DNA of 48,107 bases, taken from positions 1-48,107 of the forward strand of contig CAKTKT010000007.1 of the NCBI GenBank assembly GCA_934572325.1. Direction: 5' to 3'. Position 1 is the stretch's first letter. The number at the start of each line of letters is the position of its first letter. The position numbers and the translations under genes were made by a program. Origin of the DNA: an uncultured Oscillospiraceae bacterium (GTDB taxonomy: Bacteria > Bacillota > Clostridia > Oscillospirales > Oscillospiraceae). The notes beneath the pieces are model-generated. The model saw only the letters and a program-made list of their open reading frames with translations. It did no database searches and was not told the DNA's origin. Shown in pieces: positions 23,299 through 31,801 of this stretch.

Positions 23299-24312
23299 TC
23301 AGAGCGGATAACGGTGAAACACCCCAATAAATGATATGACTGCAAAGACCAGAGATATGCCGGTAAAAAGAACAAAAAGTTCTTTCTCTTTCCACTTCTT
23401 TCCCGTCCATCCGCCCATTTCAAGGTGATGGTGCAGCGGCGCCATTCTGAAAACGCGCTTGCCGTGCGTGAGCTTGAAATATGTGACCTGAATGATGTCG
23501 GAAAGCGTCTCAAGTATATAAATTATGCCGAGCGTCACGAGGATGAGCGGCATATTGTAGGCGAACGCCAGCGCGGCGACGGCGCCGCCGAGGAAGAGCG
23601 AGCCGGTGTCGCCCATGAAAACCTTCGCCGGATTGAAGTTGTAGACGAGAAAGCCCATCAGCCCGCCGACCATGCCGGAGGCGAAGATGCCGAGCTCAAG
23701 ATAATTCTCGCCCCAGAGCATGGAGACGACGACGTAAAAGAGGAACACGGGGATGCTTGTTCCGGCGGCAAGCCCGTCAATGCCGTCGGTGATGTTCACG
23801 GCGTTGACCGTGCCGACGATGACAAACGCGGCGAACACGAAATACAGCCACTCCGGCATATAGACCGTCACGTTGAAAAACGGGATGTAGAGATCGGACG
23901 TGACAAAGCCGAGCTCGCGCATCAAAAGCACGAACACCAGCGCCGCGGCGAGCTGCAAAAGGAACTTCATTTTCGCCGTCAGCCCCAGATTCTGCTTCTT
24001 TTTCAGCTTCTCCCAATCGTCGAGAAAGCCTATCGCGCCGAACACCAGCGCGAACAGCAGCACGAAGATGTGCACGAGATCCCCGTGCAGCACTCCGTCA
24101 AACCCGACGGTCAGGCACACGAACGCGACCGCCGCGATGAACATCACGCCGCCCATGGTGGGCGTGCCGGTCTTGGACATATGCCACGTCGGACCGTTGG
24201 TCTTTATCTCCTGCCCCGCCTTCTGCCGCTTGAGCCACGGAATGTAGAACTTGCCGAACGCCGTGGCGAACAGAAACGCCAGCACGAACGCGGTTATCAA
24301 CTTTATCGTCAT
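23299..24312 (-). CDS. mraY: Phospho-N-acetylmuramoyl-pentapeptide transferase MraY, 337 aa
   Basis: Membrane enzyme that makes lipid I from UDP-MurNAc-pentapeptide and undecaprenyl phosphate. About ten helices are present. Signature words are GTPTMGGVMF near 45, the VNITDGIDGLAAG motif, FMGDTGSLFLGGA with catalytic Asp, and HHHLEMGGW near the C-terminus. The ATG at 24312 has GGGAG 7 bases upstream; a longer frame to 24462 only overlaps the murE end. It directly follows murE. murF, which often lies between them, and murD, which often follows mraY, are both missing. Confidence 0.96.
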   Translation of the reverse strand: MTIKLITAFVLAFLFATAFGKFYIPWLKRQKAGQEIKTNGPTWHMSKTGTPTMGGVMFIAAVAFVCLTVGFDGVLHGDLVHIFVLLFALVFGAIGFLDDWEKLKKKQNLGLTAKMKFLLQLAAALVFVLLMRELGFVTSDLYIPFFNVTVYMPEWLYFVFAAFVIVGTVNAVNITDGIDGLAAGTSIPVFLFYVVVSMLWGENYLELGIFASGMVGGLMGFLVYNFNPAKVFMGDTGSLFLGGAVAALAFAYNMPLILVTLGIIYILETLSDIIQVTYFKLTHGKRVFRMAPLHHHLEMGGWTGKKWKEKELFVLFTGISLVFAVISFIGVFHRYPL

Positions 24313-24352
24313 GGTGCTACTCCCAAGCTGTCGTAATACGGAGCGCGAGCCC

Positions 24353-25810
24353 TCATCTGCGGTTCTTTCTCTGCTCCAGCCAGTCCGCCACGATCTCGCG
24401 CTCATCCATGTGGCGCTTCTCGTGCCCCACAATCTGATAGTCCTCGTGACCTTTGCCGGCAAGTAATATTACATCACCGGGGCGGGCGTTGTCAATAGCC
24501 CAGTGGATCGCCTCCACCCTGTCGCAGATAACTTTCCTGGGCGTGCGCTTGGATTTCATGCCGTCCGTTATCTCGCGGATTATCTCCTCGGGATCCTCCG
24601 TGCGGGGATTATCGCTCGTGACAATGACAAGATCGGCGTTGTCCGCCGCGATCGCGCCCATTATCGGGCGCTTGAGCTTATCCCTGTCGCCGCCGCAGCC
24701 GAAAAGGCACACGAGCCGCCCCGTCGTCACGGGGCGCAGGGTGCGCAGGACGGTCTCCAGCGCGCCGGGCTTATGGGAATAGTCGATGACGATATGGTAA
24801 TCCCCGTCCGTCGGCACAAGCTCCACCCTGCCCTTCACGCCCTTCGCGGCGGTCATCGCGTCGCAGCAGTCGGCAAGGCTCATGCCGAGCGCAAGCCCCA
24901 CGGCGATTGCCCCGAGCGCGTTGTGAACGGAGAATATGCCCGGGATGGCGAGCCTCGTCAGCGCAAGCTCATCCCTATACACAGCCGCGAAGCGAACGCC
25001 CGCGGCGCTCATGCGTATGTCCTTTGCCGCAAGATCCGCATCGTTCGTCTCGGCGGAGAAGGTCATGGTGCGGCACTGCGCCCCTTCGAGCATGAACTGC
25101 GTCCACTCATCGTCGGCATTGAAGCAGCCGACGGCGCACTGGCTGAACAGCTTCCTCTTTGCCGCGGCGTACTCCTCCATCGTGCCGTGCAGATCCAGAT
25201 GATCCTGCGAGAGGTTCGTGAACACGCCGACGTCGAAGCGTATGCCCGCGACGCGCTCCAGCGCGAGCGCGTGAGACGACACCTCCATCACGACATGGGT
25301 GCAGCCCGCGTCCGCCATCGCGTCGAAGAGCTTGTTGAGCTCATAGCTCTCGGGCGTTGTATACTCCGAGTGTATAAGCTCGCCGCCTATCATGTTGCCG
25401 TTTGTTCCGATAAGCCCGACCTTCGCGCCGAGCTTTTCCTCCAGCATATGCTTGATGAGGTAGGACGAGGTGGTCTTGCCGCTCGTGCCCGTGATGCCGA
25501 TGAGCGTCATGCGCCGCGCGGGATCGCCGAAGAGCTCACGGCTGGCATAGGCGAGGGCGAGGCGGCAGTCGGCAACGCGCACATAGGGCGTGCCGTCCGT
25601 GGGCGCGTCCTCGCACAGCACGGCAGCCGCGCCGCGCTCCACCGCCTTGGGTATGAACCTGTGCCCATCGGTCTCAAAGCCCTTTATCGCAACAAAGAGA
25701 TCGCCGGGGCGGGTCACGCGCGAGTCGTAGCTCACGCCGCTTATCTCCGTGTCCGGCGGCGCGGTACATTCGAGTATCTCAAGATCCTTCACAAGGTCAC
25801 GCAGCTTCAT
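24353..25810 (-). CDS. murE: UDP-MurNAc-tripeptide synthetase MurE (meso-DAP type), 485 aa
   Basis: Cytosolic Mur ligase that adds the third residue to UDP-MurNAc-L-Ala-D-Glu. The ATP loop is GTSGKTT (108-114), the probable carbamylated Lys is in the AAAKRKLF segment near 218, and the C-terminal DNPR motif (400-403) marks meso-diaminopimelate as substrate rather than lysine. The start is taken at the ATG at 25810 with GGGAG 8 bases before it; an ATG at 25825 is possible. The usual DYAHxP segment reads DYSHKPGALE. The gene follows the SpoVD-like PBP in the dcw order. Confidence 0.95.
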   Translation of the reverse strand: MKLRDLVKDLEILECTAPPDTEISGVSYDSRVTRPGDLFVAIKGFETDGHRFIPKAVERGAAAVLCEDAPTDGTPYVRVADCRLALAYASRELFGDPARRMTLIGITGTSGKTTSSYLIKHMLEEKLGAKVGLIGTNGNMIGGELIHSEYTTPESYELNKLFDAMADAGCTHVVMEVSSHALALERVAGIRFDVGVFTNLSQDHLDLHGTMEEYAAAKRKLFSQCAVGCFNADDEWTQFMLEGAQCRTMTFSAETNDADLAAKDIRMSAAGVRFAAVYRDELALTRLAIPGIFSVHNALGAIAVGLALGMSLADCCDAMTAAKGVKGRVELVPTDGDYHIVIDYSHKPGALETVLRTLRPVTTGRLVCLFGCGGDRDKLKRPIMGAIAADNADLVIVTSDNPRTEDPEEIIREITDGMKSKRTPRKVICDRVEAIHWAIDNARPGDVILLAGKGHEDYQIVGHEKRHMDEREIVADWLEQRKNRR

Positions 25811-25842
25811 ATCGTAAACTCCCATAAGTTTATTATCGCAGG

Positions 25843-28164
25843 TCAATATCTGCCGAGCATTGATTCGTCGCTGTTTATAAGGCTCACCTCCACCGTTGCG
25901 CCGTGCGGGGCGAGCGCGCCGGGGCTGATGCTCTGGGCGCTGACCGTCTGGCGCGCGGCGTCCGTGACGGGGCTGGAGGTGTTTATATATATCCCGTAGT
26001 AGGAGAGCGTGTCGCGCGCGTCGGCATAGCTCATGCCGTTCAGCTCCGGCACGGTCTCAAGCTCCTGCGACGGCTCTGCGCCGAGGTAGAGGATGATCTG
26101 ACTGCCCGCCGCGAGCGCCGTGCCGGAGAGCGGAAGCTGCGCGGTGACGGTGCTCCCGCCGCCTATCGTGCGGTATTCAAGTCCTGCGTCCTTAACGGCG
26201 TCCGCCGCTTTGTCAAGCGGCATATCCACCACGAGCGGCATGACCGCATCCGCGCTCTCCCCGCCGGTCTCGGGCTTTACGCCCATGTACGGCAGTATGT
26301 CCGCGAGCATACGCCCCACGACGGGCGCCGCCATCTGCCCGCCGCTTATATACACGCCGGACTTATTGGACGGCGTATCGAGAAACACGAGCAGCGCAAG
26401 CTTCGGCTCGTCCGCCGGGGCAAAGCCTACAAACGAGGCGATGTATTCCTTCTGTCCGGTCTTTGCCTCGAGGCTGACCTTTTCGCTCGTTCCGGTCTTG
26501 CCGCCTATCCTGTACCCGCTGACGGCGGCGTTGCGCCCCGTGCCGTCCGTCGGGTCGCCGACGACTTTTTCAAGTATCTCGCGTAACTGCGCGCTCGTCT
26601 TTTCGCTTATGACCTGACGGACGGTTTTCGGGCTGTGGCGGAATGCGTCCGTACCGTCGGGGTTGAGCATGCTCTCCACAACATACGGCTGCATGAGCCG
26701 CCCGCCGTTGACGCACGCGCTCACCGCCGTGACGAGCTGCAGGGGCGTTATCGTGAACGTCTGCCCGAACGACGCCGCCGCAAGCTGCGACAGGTTTTTC
26801 TCCGCGCAGAACGTATTCTGGCTCCACCAGATGCTGCCGCTCTCTCCGGCAAGGTCGATGCCGGTGGTCGCGGTGAGATTCTCGTCCTTGTCCTCCGTGA
26901 GCTTCAAAAAGCCAAAGCCCTCGCAGTATTTATAAAACGTCTCCGCGCCGATGCGCTGCCCGATATTCACAAAGGCGACGTTGCACGAGTGCTGCACCGC
27001 CTGCGTCAGCGTCTGCGAGCCGTGCCCGCCGTACTTCCAGCAGCGTATGGGGCTGGTGCGCCCGACGACGCTGACCGTGCCCGGGCAGTAAAAGCTGTCG
27101 GCAGGGCTAACCCTGCCCTCCTCAAGCGCCATGGCAAGCGTGATTATCTTGAACGTCGAGCCCGGCTCATACGTGTCGGAGAGCGCCTTATTGCGCCACT
27201 GGCGCGCCTGCGCCTCGGCAAGGAGCGCCTTTGCCTCCTCCTCGGTCGCGGCGGCGGCGATATGCGCCTGCGCCGCGTCGCTCACGGCGAGGAAGTTGTT
27301 GAGATCGTACCCGTCGAGCGACGCCATGGCGAGTATCGCGCCGGTGTTGACGTCCATGGCGATAGCGCCTGCGCCGTTTTGTATGTCGTAATCCTCCACC
27401 GCCTGCCTGAGATGCTTTTCGACGTAATACTGTATGGTGGAGTCAACGGTCGTGACAATATCGAAGCCGTCCTCGCCGGGGGAATACTCCTCAAACCGCG
27501 AGAAAAGCAGCTCCGCCCCGTAGGCGTTCGTGGCGCGCACCGTCCTGCCCGCCGTTCCGGCGAGCGCGGAGTTATACTGCGCCTCTATGCCCTCCAGCCC
27601 GTAGTTGTCCGTGCCGACAAAGCCGATGAGGTGACACGCGAGGGAGGAGTTGGGATAATAGCGCTTCGTGTCCGTCTCCAGTCTTACGCCGCGCAGTCCG
27701 TGCTCCGTTTTAAAGCGGCGAACCTCGTCCGCCTTGTCGCTTTCGACCTTGCGCGCGACGGTGACGTACCATGAGCCGCTCTCGTTCGCTTTTTTCAGTA
27801 TATCATTCCGGTCAAGCCCCAGTATATCCGCAAGACCGTCCGCGATAAGAGCCTTATCCTCGCCGTACATCTCTATCTCCGCAGGACTGAGGTAGATGTT
27901 ATCGACAGACGCGCTGACGGCGAGTGGATTCATGCTGCGGTCATATATTATGCCTCGCGCGGCGGACGTCGGCGCCTCGCGGAGCTGCTGGCGTATGGCG
28001 AGCTGCTCATAATAGCTGTGGTCGATTATCTGCAATTTGAAAAGCCGCGCCAAAAGCAGCGAAAAGGCAGCTATGCCGCACACTGCCATTAAAAACAGGG
28101 TGCGGCGGAGCATTTGCCTGTTCGGTCCGTATCGGCGACCCGCGCTTGCGTTCCTTTCTGACAT
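25843..28164 (-). CDS. spoVD: Class B penicillin-binding protein with PASTA domains (SpoVD/FtsI-like), 773 aa
   Basis: Transpeptidase partner of the SEDS protein in septal or spore wall synthesis. One membrane anchor (about 23-43) is followed by a dimerisation domain. The transpeptidase has Ser336 in STFK, SCN at 393-395 and KTGTS at 556-560. Two PASTA repeats (about 645-705 and 710-770) end the protein. It is the only class B PBP in the cluster, where some Firmicutes have both pbpB and spoVD, so it may serve both vegetative division and sporulation. The name SpoVD rather than PbpB is a judgement. The start codon is an ATG in a normal context. Confidence 0.92.
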   Translation of the reverse strand: MSERNASAGRRYGPNRQMLRRTLFLMAVCGIAAFSLLLARLFKLQIIDHSYYEQLAIRQQLREAPTSAARGIIYDRSMNPLAVSASVDNIYLSPAEIEMYGEDKALIADGLADILGLDRNDILKKANESGSWYVTVARKVESDKADEVRRFKTEHGLRGVRLETDTKRYYPNSSLACHLIGFVGTDNYGLEGIEAQYNSALAGTAGRTVRATNAYGAELLFSRFEEYSPGEDGFDIVTTVDSTIQYYVEKHLRQAVEDYDIQNGAGAIAMDVNTGAILAMASLDGYDLNNFLAVSDAAQAHIAAAATEEEAKALLAEAQARQWRNKALSDTYEPGSTFKIITLAMALEEGRVSPADSFYCPGTVSVVGRTSPIRCWKYGGHGSQTLTQAVQHSCNVAFVNIGQRIGAETFYKYCEGFGFLKLTEDKDENLTATTGIDLAGESGSIWWSQNTFCAEKNLSQLAAASFGQTFTITPLQLVTAVSACVNGGRLMQPYVVESMLNPDGTDAFRHSPKTVRQVISEKTSAQLREILEKVVGDPTDGTGRNAAVSGYRIGGKTGTSEKVSLEAKTGQKEYIASFVGFAPADEPKLALLVFLDTPSNKSGVYISGGQMAAPVVGRMLADILPYMGVKPETGGESADAVMPLVVDMPLDKAADAVKDAGLEYRTIGGGSTVTAQLPLSGTALAAGSQIILYLGAEPSQELETVPELNGMSYADARDTLSYYGIYINTSSPVTDAARQTVSAQSISPGALAPHGATVEVSLINSDESMLGRY

Positions 28165-28236
28165 GGCACTCCCCCGCGATCATTTGATGTTCACATCAAA
28201 TCATATTACGCGGCTCATCCGGCTATGTCATATCGT

Positions 28237-28545
28237 TTATCCGGTCTGCTCCGATGTTTCTGTATATTCGCTCATGTCTATATATTCTATCTGCTCCGCC
28301 GTGCAGCGGCGCATACCAAGCTCCTCCGTGGCGCGGCGCTCCACCTCGTCAAGGCTGACGCACTGCTCGTACCGCGCCAGAAGCGCGGCGTTTTCATCGC
28401 GCAGCTTTTCCGTCTGCGCCGCAAGGCGCGAGGCGCTGTCGTTGAGCGCGGCAAGCCTTATCGCGGCGAGCAGCGACAGCACCAGCAGCACCGCGGAAAA
28501 GCTGAAAACCACGACCGCGAAAAGCGCGGCGGACACTCTCTTCAT
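28237..28545 (-). CDS. ftsL: FtsL-like septum protein, 102 aa
   Basis: Small bitopic protein with a short basic N-terminus, one membrane helix (about 8-30) and a leucine-zipper-like coiled coil (about 33-70: SRLAAQTEKLRDENAALLARY), ending in an acidic tail. This architecture, its size and its position between rsmH and the class B PBP gene identify it as the FtsL-type member of the FtsQLB complex; sequence conservation of this family is low. Three bases separate it from rsmH. Confidence 0.82.
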   Translation of the reverse strand: MKRVSAALFAVVVFSFSAVLLVLSLLAAIRLAALNDSASRLAAQTEKLRDENAALLARYEQCVSLDEVERRATEELGMRRCTAEQIEYIDMSEYTETSEQTG

Positions 28546-28548
28546 CCG

Positions 28549-29484
28549 TCACACCCTCTCCGCGACGCGCAGCTTGGCGCTGCGGGAGCGGGGATTTCTC
28601 TCTATTTCGTCCGCGCTCGGCAATATGGGCTTGCGGCAGACACTTTTGAGGGTCTTTTTAAAGCCGCAAGTACATATTGGCGCCTCTCTTGGGCAGGTGC
28701 AGCCGTTTTCTCTGACTGCGATGCCTGACTTGACGATTCTGTCCTCAAGAGAGTGGAAGCTTATCACACATAATCTGCCGCCTACCTTCAGCTTGTCGGG
28801 GGCGGTTTCCATGAGCGCGGCGATCGCGCCGAGCTCATCGTTCACGGCGATGCGTATCGCCTGAAAGCAGCGCTTTGCCGGATGCTGCTTTTCGCGCAGC
28901 GCCGCGGCGGGCAGCGCGCCTTTTATTATATCCACCAGCTCAAAGGTGGTCGCTATCGGCTTTTCCGCGCGGCGCGCCGCTATCGCGGCGCTGATGCGCC
29001 GGGCGTAGCGTTCCTCGCCGTAATCCCGAAAAATGCGCTCCAGCCGCGCGGCGGACCACTCGTTGACGACGCTGTACGCCGTTACCGGCGCGCTTTGATC
29101 CATGCGCATATCGAGCGGGGCGTCGTTCATGTAGGAAAAACCGCGCTGTGCCTCGTCAAGCTGCGGCGAGGACACGCCGAGGTCAAATAGCATCCCGTCC
29201 GCCGCGTCTATTCCGAGCGAATCAAGTATCGCCGCCGTGTCGGAAAAATTGCCGTGCACGAGCGTGATCTTATCGCCGAACTCGCTCAGGCGTTTTCCCG
29301 CGCGTTCTATCGCGCCCGCGTCGCGGTCGATCCCTATGAGCCGTCCGTGGGTCAGGCGCTTTGCTATCTCATACGAGTGCCCGCCGAGACCGAGCGTACC
29401 GTCAACATATATGCCGTCGGGCTTGACGGCGAGGCTTTCAATGCACTCGTCCAGCAAGACCGGAACGTGCCTTGGCGCATCCAT
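28549..29484 (-). CDS. rsmH: 16S rRNA (cytosine-1402-N4) methyltransferase RsmH, 311 aa
   Basis: SAM-dependent methyltransferase acting on C1402 of 16S rRNA in the ribosomal P site. HVPVLLDECIESL at the N-terminus, the SAM loop DGTLGLGGHSYEIAKRL, LFDLGVSSPQLDEAQRGFSY and the C-terminal VISFHSLEDRIVK are all family signatures. The ATG at 29484 shares its A with the stop of mraZ (TGATG), so translation is coupled; a TTG one codon earlier is less likely. Second gene of the dcw cluster, its normal position. Confidence 0.96.
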   Translation of the reverse strand: MDAPRHVPVLLDECIESLAVKPDGIYVDGTLGLGGHSYEIAKRLTHGRLIGIDRDAGAIERAGKRLSEFGDKITLVHGNFSDTAAILDSLGIDAADGMLFDLGVSSPQLDEAQRGFSYMNDAPLDMRMDQSAPVTAYSVVNEWSAARLERIFRDYGEERYARRISAAIAARRAEKPIATTFELVDIIKGALPAAALREKQHPAKRCFQAIRIAVNDELGAIAALMETAPDKLKVGGRLCVISFHSLEDRIVKSGIAVRENGCTCPREAPICTCGFKKTLKSVCRKPILPSADEIERNPRSRSAKLRVAERV

Positions 29485-29900
29485 CAAAACTCAAGCTCCT
29501 CCATAACGGCGGCGATGTTCTCCGGCGTCGTCTCCTCGGCGAACACGGCGCGCCATGTCTCGCTGTCCCACAGCTCCGCATGGTTGTTGCAGCCGATAAC
29601 CGTCACCTTCTGCTTCAGTCCGGCAAAATCGCGCAGATTCTGCGGGATGAGCGCACGCCCCTGACTGTCCAGCTCGCATTTTGCCGCGTGGGCAAAAAGC
29701 GGGCGCATTTTGCGCTGCTTGATATAGGGCATGGCGCTGACCTTGTCGGAGAGCGCTTTCCAGTTCTCGCCGCTGTAAGCGCACAGGCATCTATCCATCG
29801 ACAGCGTGACATAAAAAACGTCGCCCAGCTCATCGCGGAGCTTTGCGGGGATGAAAAGACGCCCCTTATTGTCAAGAGAATGTTGATACTCGCCGGTCAT
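29484..29900 (-). CDS. mraZ: Transcriptional regulator MraZ, 138 aa
   Basis: AbrB-like DNA-binding protein that usually controls its own dcw cluster. It contains two MraZ repeats: residues 1-60 with YQHSLDNKGRLFIPAKLRDEL, and 75-135 with CELDSQGRALIPQNLRDFAGL. The ATG at 29900 is chosen because GGAGGAGGGG is close before it, and because MTGEYQHSLD is a normal family start. Three decamer repeats that look like MraZ boxes lie in its own leader (29931-29955), between promoter and start codon, so autoregulation is likely. Confidence 0.95.
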   Translation of the reverse strand: MTGEYQHSLDNKGRLFIPAKLRDELGDVFYVTLSMDRCLCAYSGENWKALSDKVSAMPYIKQRKMRPLFAHAAKCELDSQGRALIPQNLRDFAGLKQKVTVIGCNNHAELWDSETWRAVFAEETTPENIAAVMEELEF

Positions 29901-29930
29901 TGGATTCTGCCCCTCCTCCTGTACTATCGT

Positions 29931-29955
29931 GCCACTTTGCACCACAATCACCCAC
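29931..29955 (-). promoter_or_regulatory. Putative MraZ boxes: three GTGG repeats at 10-bp spacing
   Basis: On the minus strand GTGGG, GTGGT and GTGGC occur exactly every 10 bases (plus-strand positions 29951-29955, 29941-29945 and 29931-29935). MraZ proteins are known to bind runs of G-rich repeats (TGGG or GTGG type) with 10-bp spacing in front of mraZ. They lie downstream of the -10 element, so binding would block transcription. Confidence 0.75.
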
Positions 29956-29966
29956 ATCACGGTTTT

Positions 29967-29995
29967 ATTATAGAGGTGGTCAACATAAAATGCAA
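29967..29995 (-). promoter_or_regulatory. Promoter of the dcw cluster (Pmra)
   Basis: On the minus strand TTGCAT (29990-29995) and a perfect TATAAT (29967-29972) are separated by 17 bases. Upstream, 29996-30030 is strongly A-rich in the transcribed sense with two GTCAAAAAAA units, resembling an UP element. This should drive mraZ and the following genes. Confidence 0.8.
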
Positions 29996-30050
29996 GCAAA
30001 TTTTTTTGACTTTTTTTGACGCTTTTTGTTGCTTTTCCGCTGAAATGCAT

Positions 30051-30090
30051 AAAAAATCGACCCGACAGCTATATATTCCGCTGTCGGGTC
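30051..30090 (-). terminator. Terminator after the coaD / coiled-coil gene operon
   Basis: A perfect 11-bp stem GACCCGACAGC/GCTGTCGGGTC (30059-30069 and 30080-30090) is followed on the minus strand by GATTTTTTATG. It lies 33 bases past the stop of the coiled-coil gene and separates that operon from the dcw promoter. Confidence 0.92.
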
Positions 30091-30123
30091 AAAGCAATAC
30101 AATATGTAGTTTGCGCTGGGGCT

Positions 30124-30750
30124 TTACTGCTCGCGCTGTATCTTCATCACGGGTGCGCCCTGCCTTTTCTGCCCTGCGGGGGCGCTCTGGGCGCGGCGAG
30201 CCTCCGGCGGCTTCGCGCCCTCTGCCCTGACGGGCGCGCCCTGCGCCGGCTTGGGCGCGGGGGCGCTCTCCGGCGCGGCGGCGGCAGCGCCGCCCATGGA
30301 GTTGAAGGCGTTGTGCGCCGTTTGCAGCTTTGAAAGAGCCTCGCTCACGCTCGCCTCGGACTGCTTCATGATCTCGTCCACATACTCCGCGGCGACGCGG
30401 CGCAGCTCCTTGGACTTCGCCTCGGCGGAGCTTATCATCTCCGCGCTTCTGGCGCGCGCCACGCGCACGATCTCCTGCTCCTCGATCATCGCCTTGGACT
30501 TCTCCTCGGCGCTCTTGCGCATCGCCTCCGCCTCGCGCTTGGCGTTGCCGATGAACTCATCGCGCGCGGACACAAGGCGCTTCGCCTCCGCCAGTGCGCT
30601 GGGCAGGTTCGCCTTTATCTCGTTGATGATATCGACCGCCTTCTCGCGCTCGATAATACACTTGTCGTTGCCGAGGGGAACGCCCCACGCCTCCGTGACC
30701 ATGCCGTAAAGGATGTCGAGCAATTCAATGATGTCAGTGTTATTGTCCAT
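30124..30750 (-). CDS. Coiled-coil protein downstream of coaD, 208 aa
   Basis: Function unknown. Residues 1-40 contain a short conserved-looking start (ELLDILYGMVTEAWGVPLGNDKCIIERE). Residues 40-150 are a long charged helix rich in Ala, Glu, Lys and Arg that resembles ATP synthase b-subunit or DivIVA-like coiled coils. The last 55 residues are Pro/Ala-rich and probably disordered. Similar proteins sit next to coaD in other Clostridia, where they are often labelled ATPase without a visible nucleotide site; none is visible here. The start codon directly follows the coaD stop, with the ribosome site TGGAGG inside coaD. Confidence 0.8.
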   Translation of the reverse strand: MDNNTDIIELLDILYGMVTEAWGVPLGNDKCIIEREKAVDIINEIKANLPSALAEAKRLVSARDEFIGNAKREAEAMRKSAEEKSKAMIEEQEIVRVARARSAEMISSAEAKSKELRRVAAEYVDEIMKQSEASVSEALSKLQTAHNAFNSMGGAAAAAPESAPAPKPAQGAPVRAEGAKPPEARRAQSAPAGQKRQGAPVMKIQREQ

Positions 30751-31245
30751 TTATTCCGTCCTCCATTGCAGTGCTTTCTTTTCTATGTCTTCCCGTATTT
30801 CATCCGGAACCAAGCCGGTCAGATCCGCGCCGTATTTCGCCATCTCACGGACGATGGAGGAGCTCAAAAACGTATATTTCGAGCTTGCCGTGAGGAACAT
30901 GGTCTCCATTTCCGGATTTATCTTCTTGTTGAGAAGATCCATCTGGAACTCATAGTCAAAGTCGGAAGCGGCACGCAGACCCTTGACGACGGTTGCCTGC
31001 TCATAGGCCTTGGCGTACTCCGCGAGCAGCCCGTCCGGCGTGTCCACACGGACGTTGGGGTATTTCGCCACGGCGCGGCGCACCATATCGGCGCGCTCGT
31101 CAACGGTGAACATCGGGGAGGTTTTGGATGCGTTTTTCATCACGCATACAACGACCTCGTCAAAGATCATCGCCGTGCGGCGGATAATGTTCAGATGCCC
31201 CAGAGTTATCGGGTCAAAGCTGCCCGGACAGATTGCAATGCTCAT
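30751..31245 (-). CDS. coaD: Phosphopantetheine adenylyltransferase CoaD, 164 aa
   Basis: Transfers AMP from ATP to 4'-phosphopantetheine in coenzyme A synthesis. The nucleotidyltransferase signature is PGSFDPITLGHLNII (TxGH near residues 15-18), KGLRAASDFDYEFQM binds substrate, and FLSSSIVREMAKYG is the C-terminal ATP-binding ISSSxxR-like motif. Length is typical of the family. It follows rsmD, a pairing common across Firmicutes, and precedes the coiled-coil gene with no gap. Confidence 0.96.
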   Translation of the reverse strand: MSIAICPGSFDPITLGHLNIIRRTAMIFDEVVVCVMKNASKTSPMFTVDERADMVRRAVAKYPNVRVDTPDGLLAEYAKAYEQATVVKGLRAASDFDYEFQMDLLNKKINPEMETMFLTASSKYTFLSSSIVREMAKYGADLTGLVPDEIREDIEKKALQWRTE

Positions 31246-31267
31246 GCGCCGTCTCCCGAAAAGATGC

Positions 31268-31801
31268 TTATTTCACGTATTTACAGAGCTTGACCCTGCC
31301 GTAATTATACTCGCGCTGCTTTTTGTAGGGGGCGGTCATCTCCGGAAGCTGCCTTTCACTGCGAGCCTCGCATATTATTATACCACCATCCGACAATATG
31401 TCAACCGAATTGATGGTTTTCAGCACTTCCCCGTACAGGTTCGCGTCGTAGGGCGGGTCAACAAGGATAATGTCGAACTTCGCCGTGCAGCCGCGCAGGA
31501 AGCTGAGCGCGTCCGTCTGAAAAACGGCGCCCTCCAGACCGCAGGTCTTGAGGTTGTCCTTCACTATCTTCACCGCCGCCGCGCTCTCATCGACGAACAC
31601 CGCGCCCGCCGCGCCGCGGCTGAGGCACTCTATGCCGAGCTGCCCCGTTCCGGCGAAAAGGTCGAGCACGCGCCTGCCCTCAATATCGAACTGGATGATA
31701 TTGAAAAGCGCCTCCTTGACACTGTCCGCCGTGGGGCGGATGGCATAATTCTCCGGCGTTTTGAGCCGTCTGCCGCGCGCCGTGCCCGTAATAACTCTCA
31801 T
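31268..31801 (-). CDS. rsmD: 16S rRNA (guanine-966-N2) methyltransferase RsmD, 177 aa
   Basis: Rossmann-fold methyltransferase acting on G966 of 16S rRNA. The protein starts MRVITGTARGRRL, has RPTADSVKEALFNI, the SAM loop DLFAGTGQLGIECLSRGA and the catalytic ILVDPPY motif (family NPPY/DPPY), all in the usual order. Its ATG overlaps the uvrC stop by 4 bases. Length is near the lower end of the family but all motifs are present. Confidence 0.94.
   Translation of the reverse strand: MRVITGTARGRRLKTPENYAIRPTADSVKEALFNIIQFDIEGRRVLDLFAGTGQLGIECLSRGAAGAVFVDESAAAVKIVKDNLKTCGLEGAVFQTDALSFLRGCTAKFDIILVDPPYDANLYGEVLKTINSVDILSDGGIIICEARSERQLPEMTAPYKKQREYNYGRVKLCKYVK

Noticed and set aside
24503..25999. 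A 498-codon plus-strand open frame opposite murE
   Set aside because: Antisense to an intact murE with all motifs; no ribosome site or recognisable domain.
30001..30030. The T-rich repeats upstream of mraZ as a terminator tail
   Set aside because: They lie outside the hairpin at 30059-30090 on the far side of its own T-run and fit better as an A-rich promoter element for mraZ.
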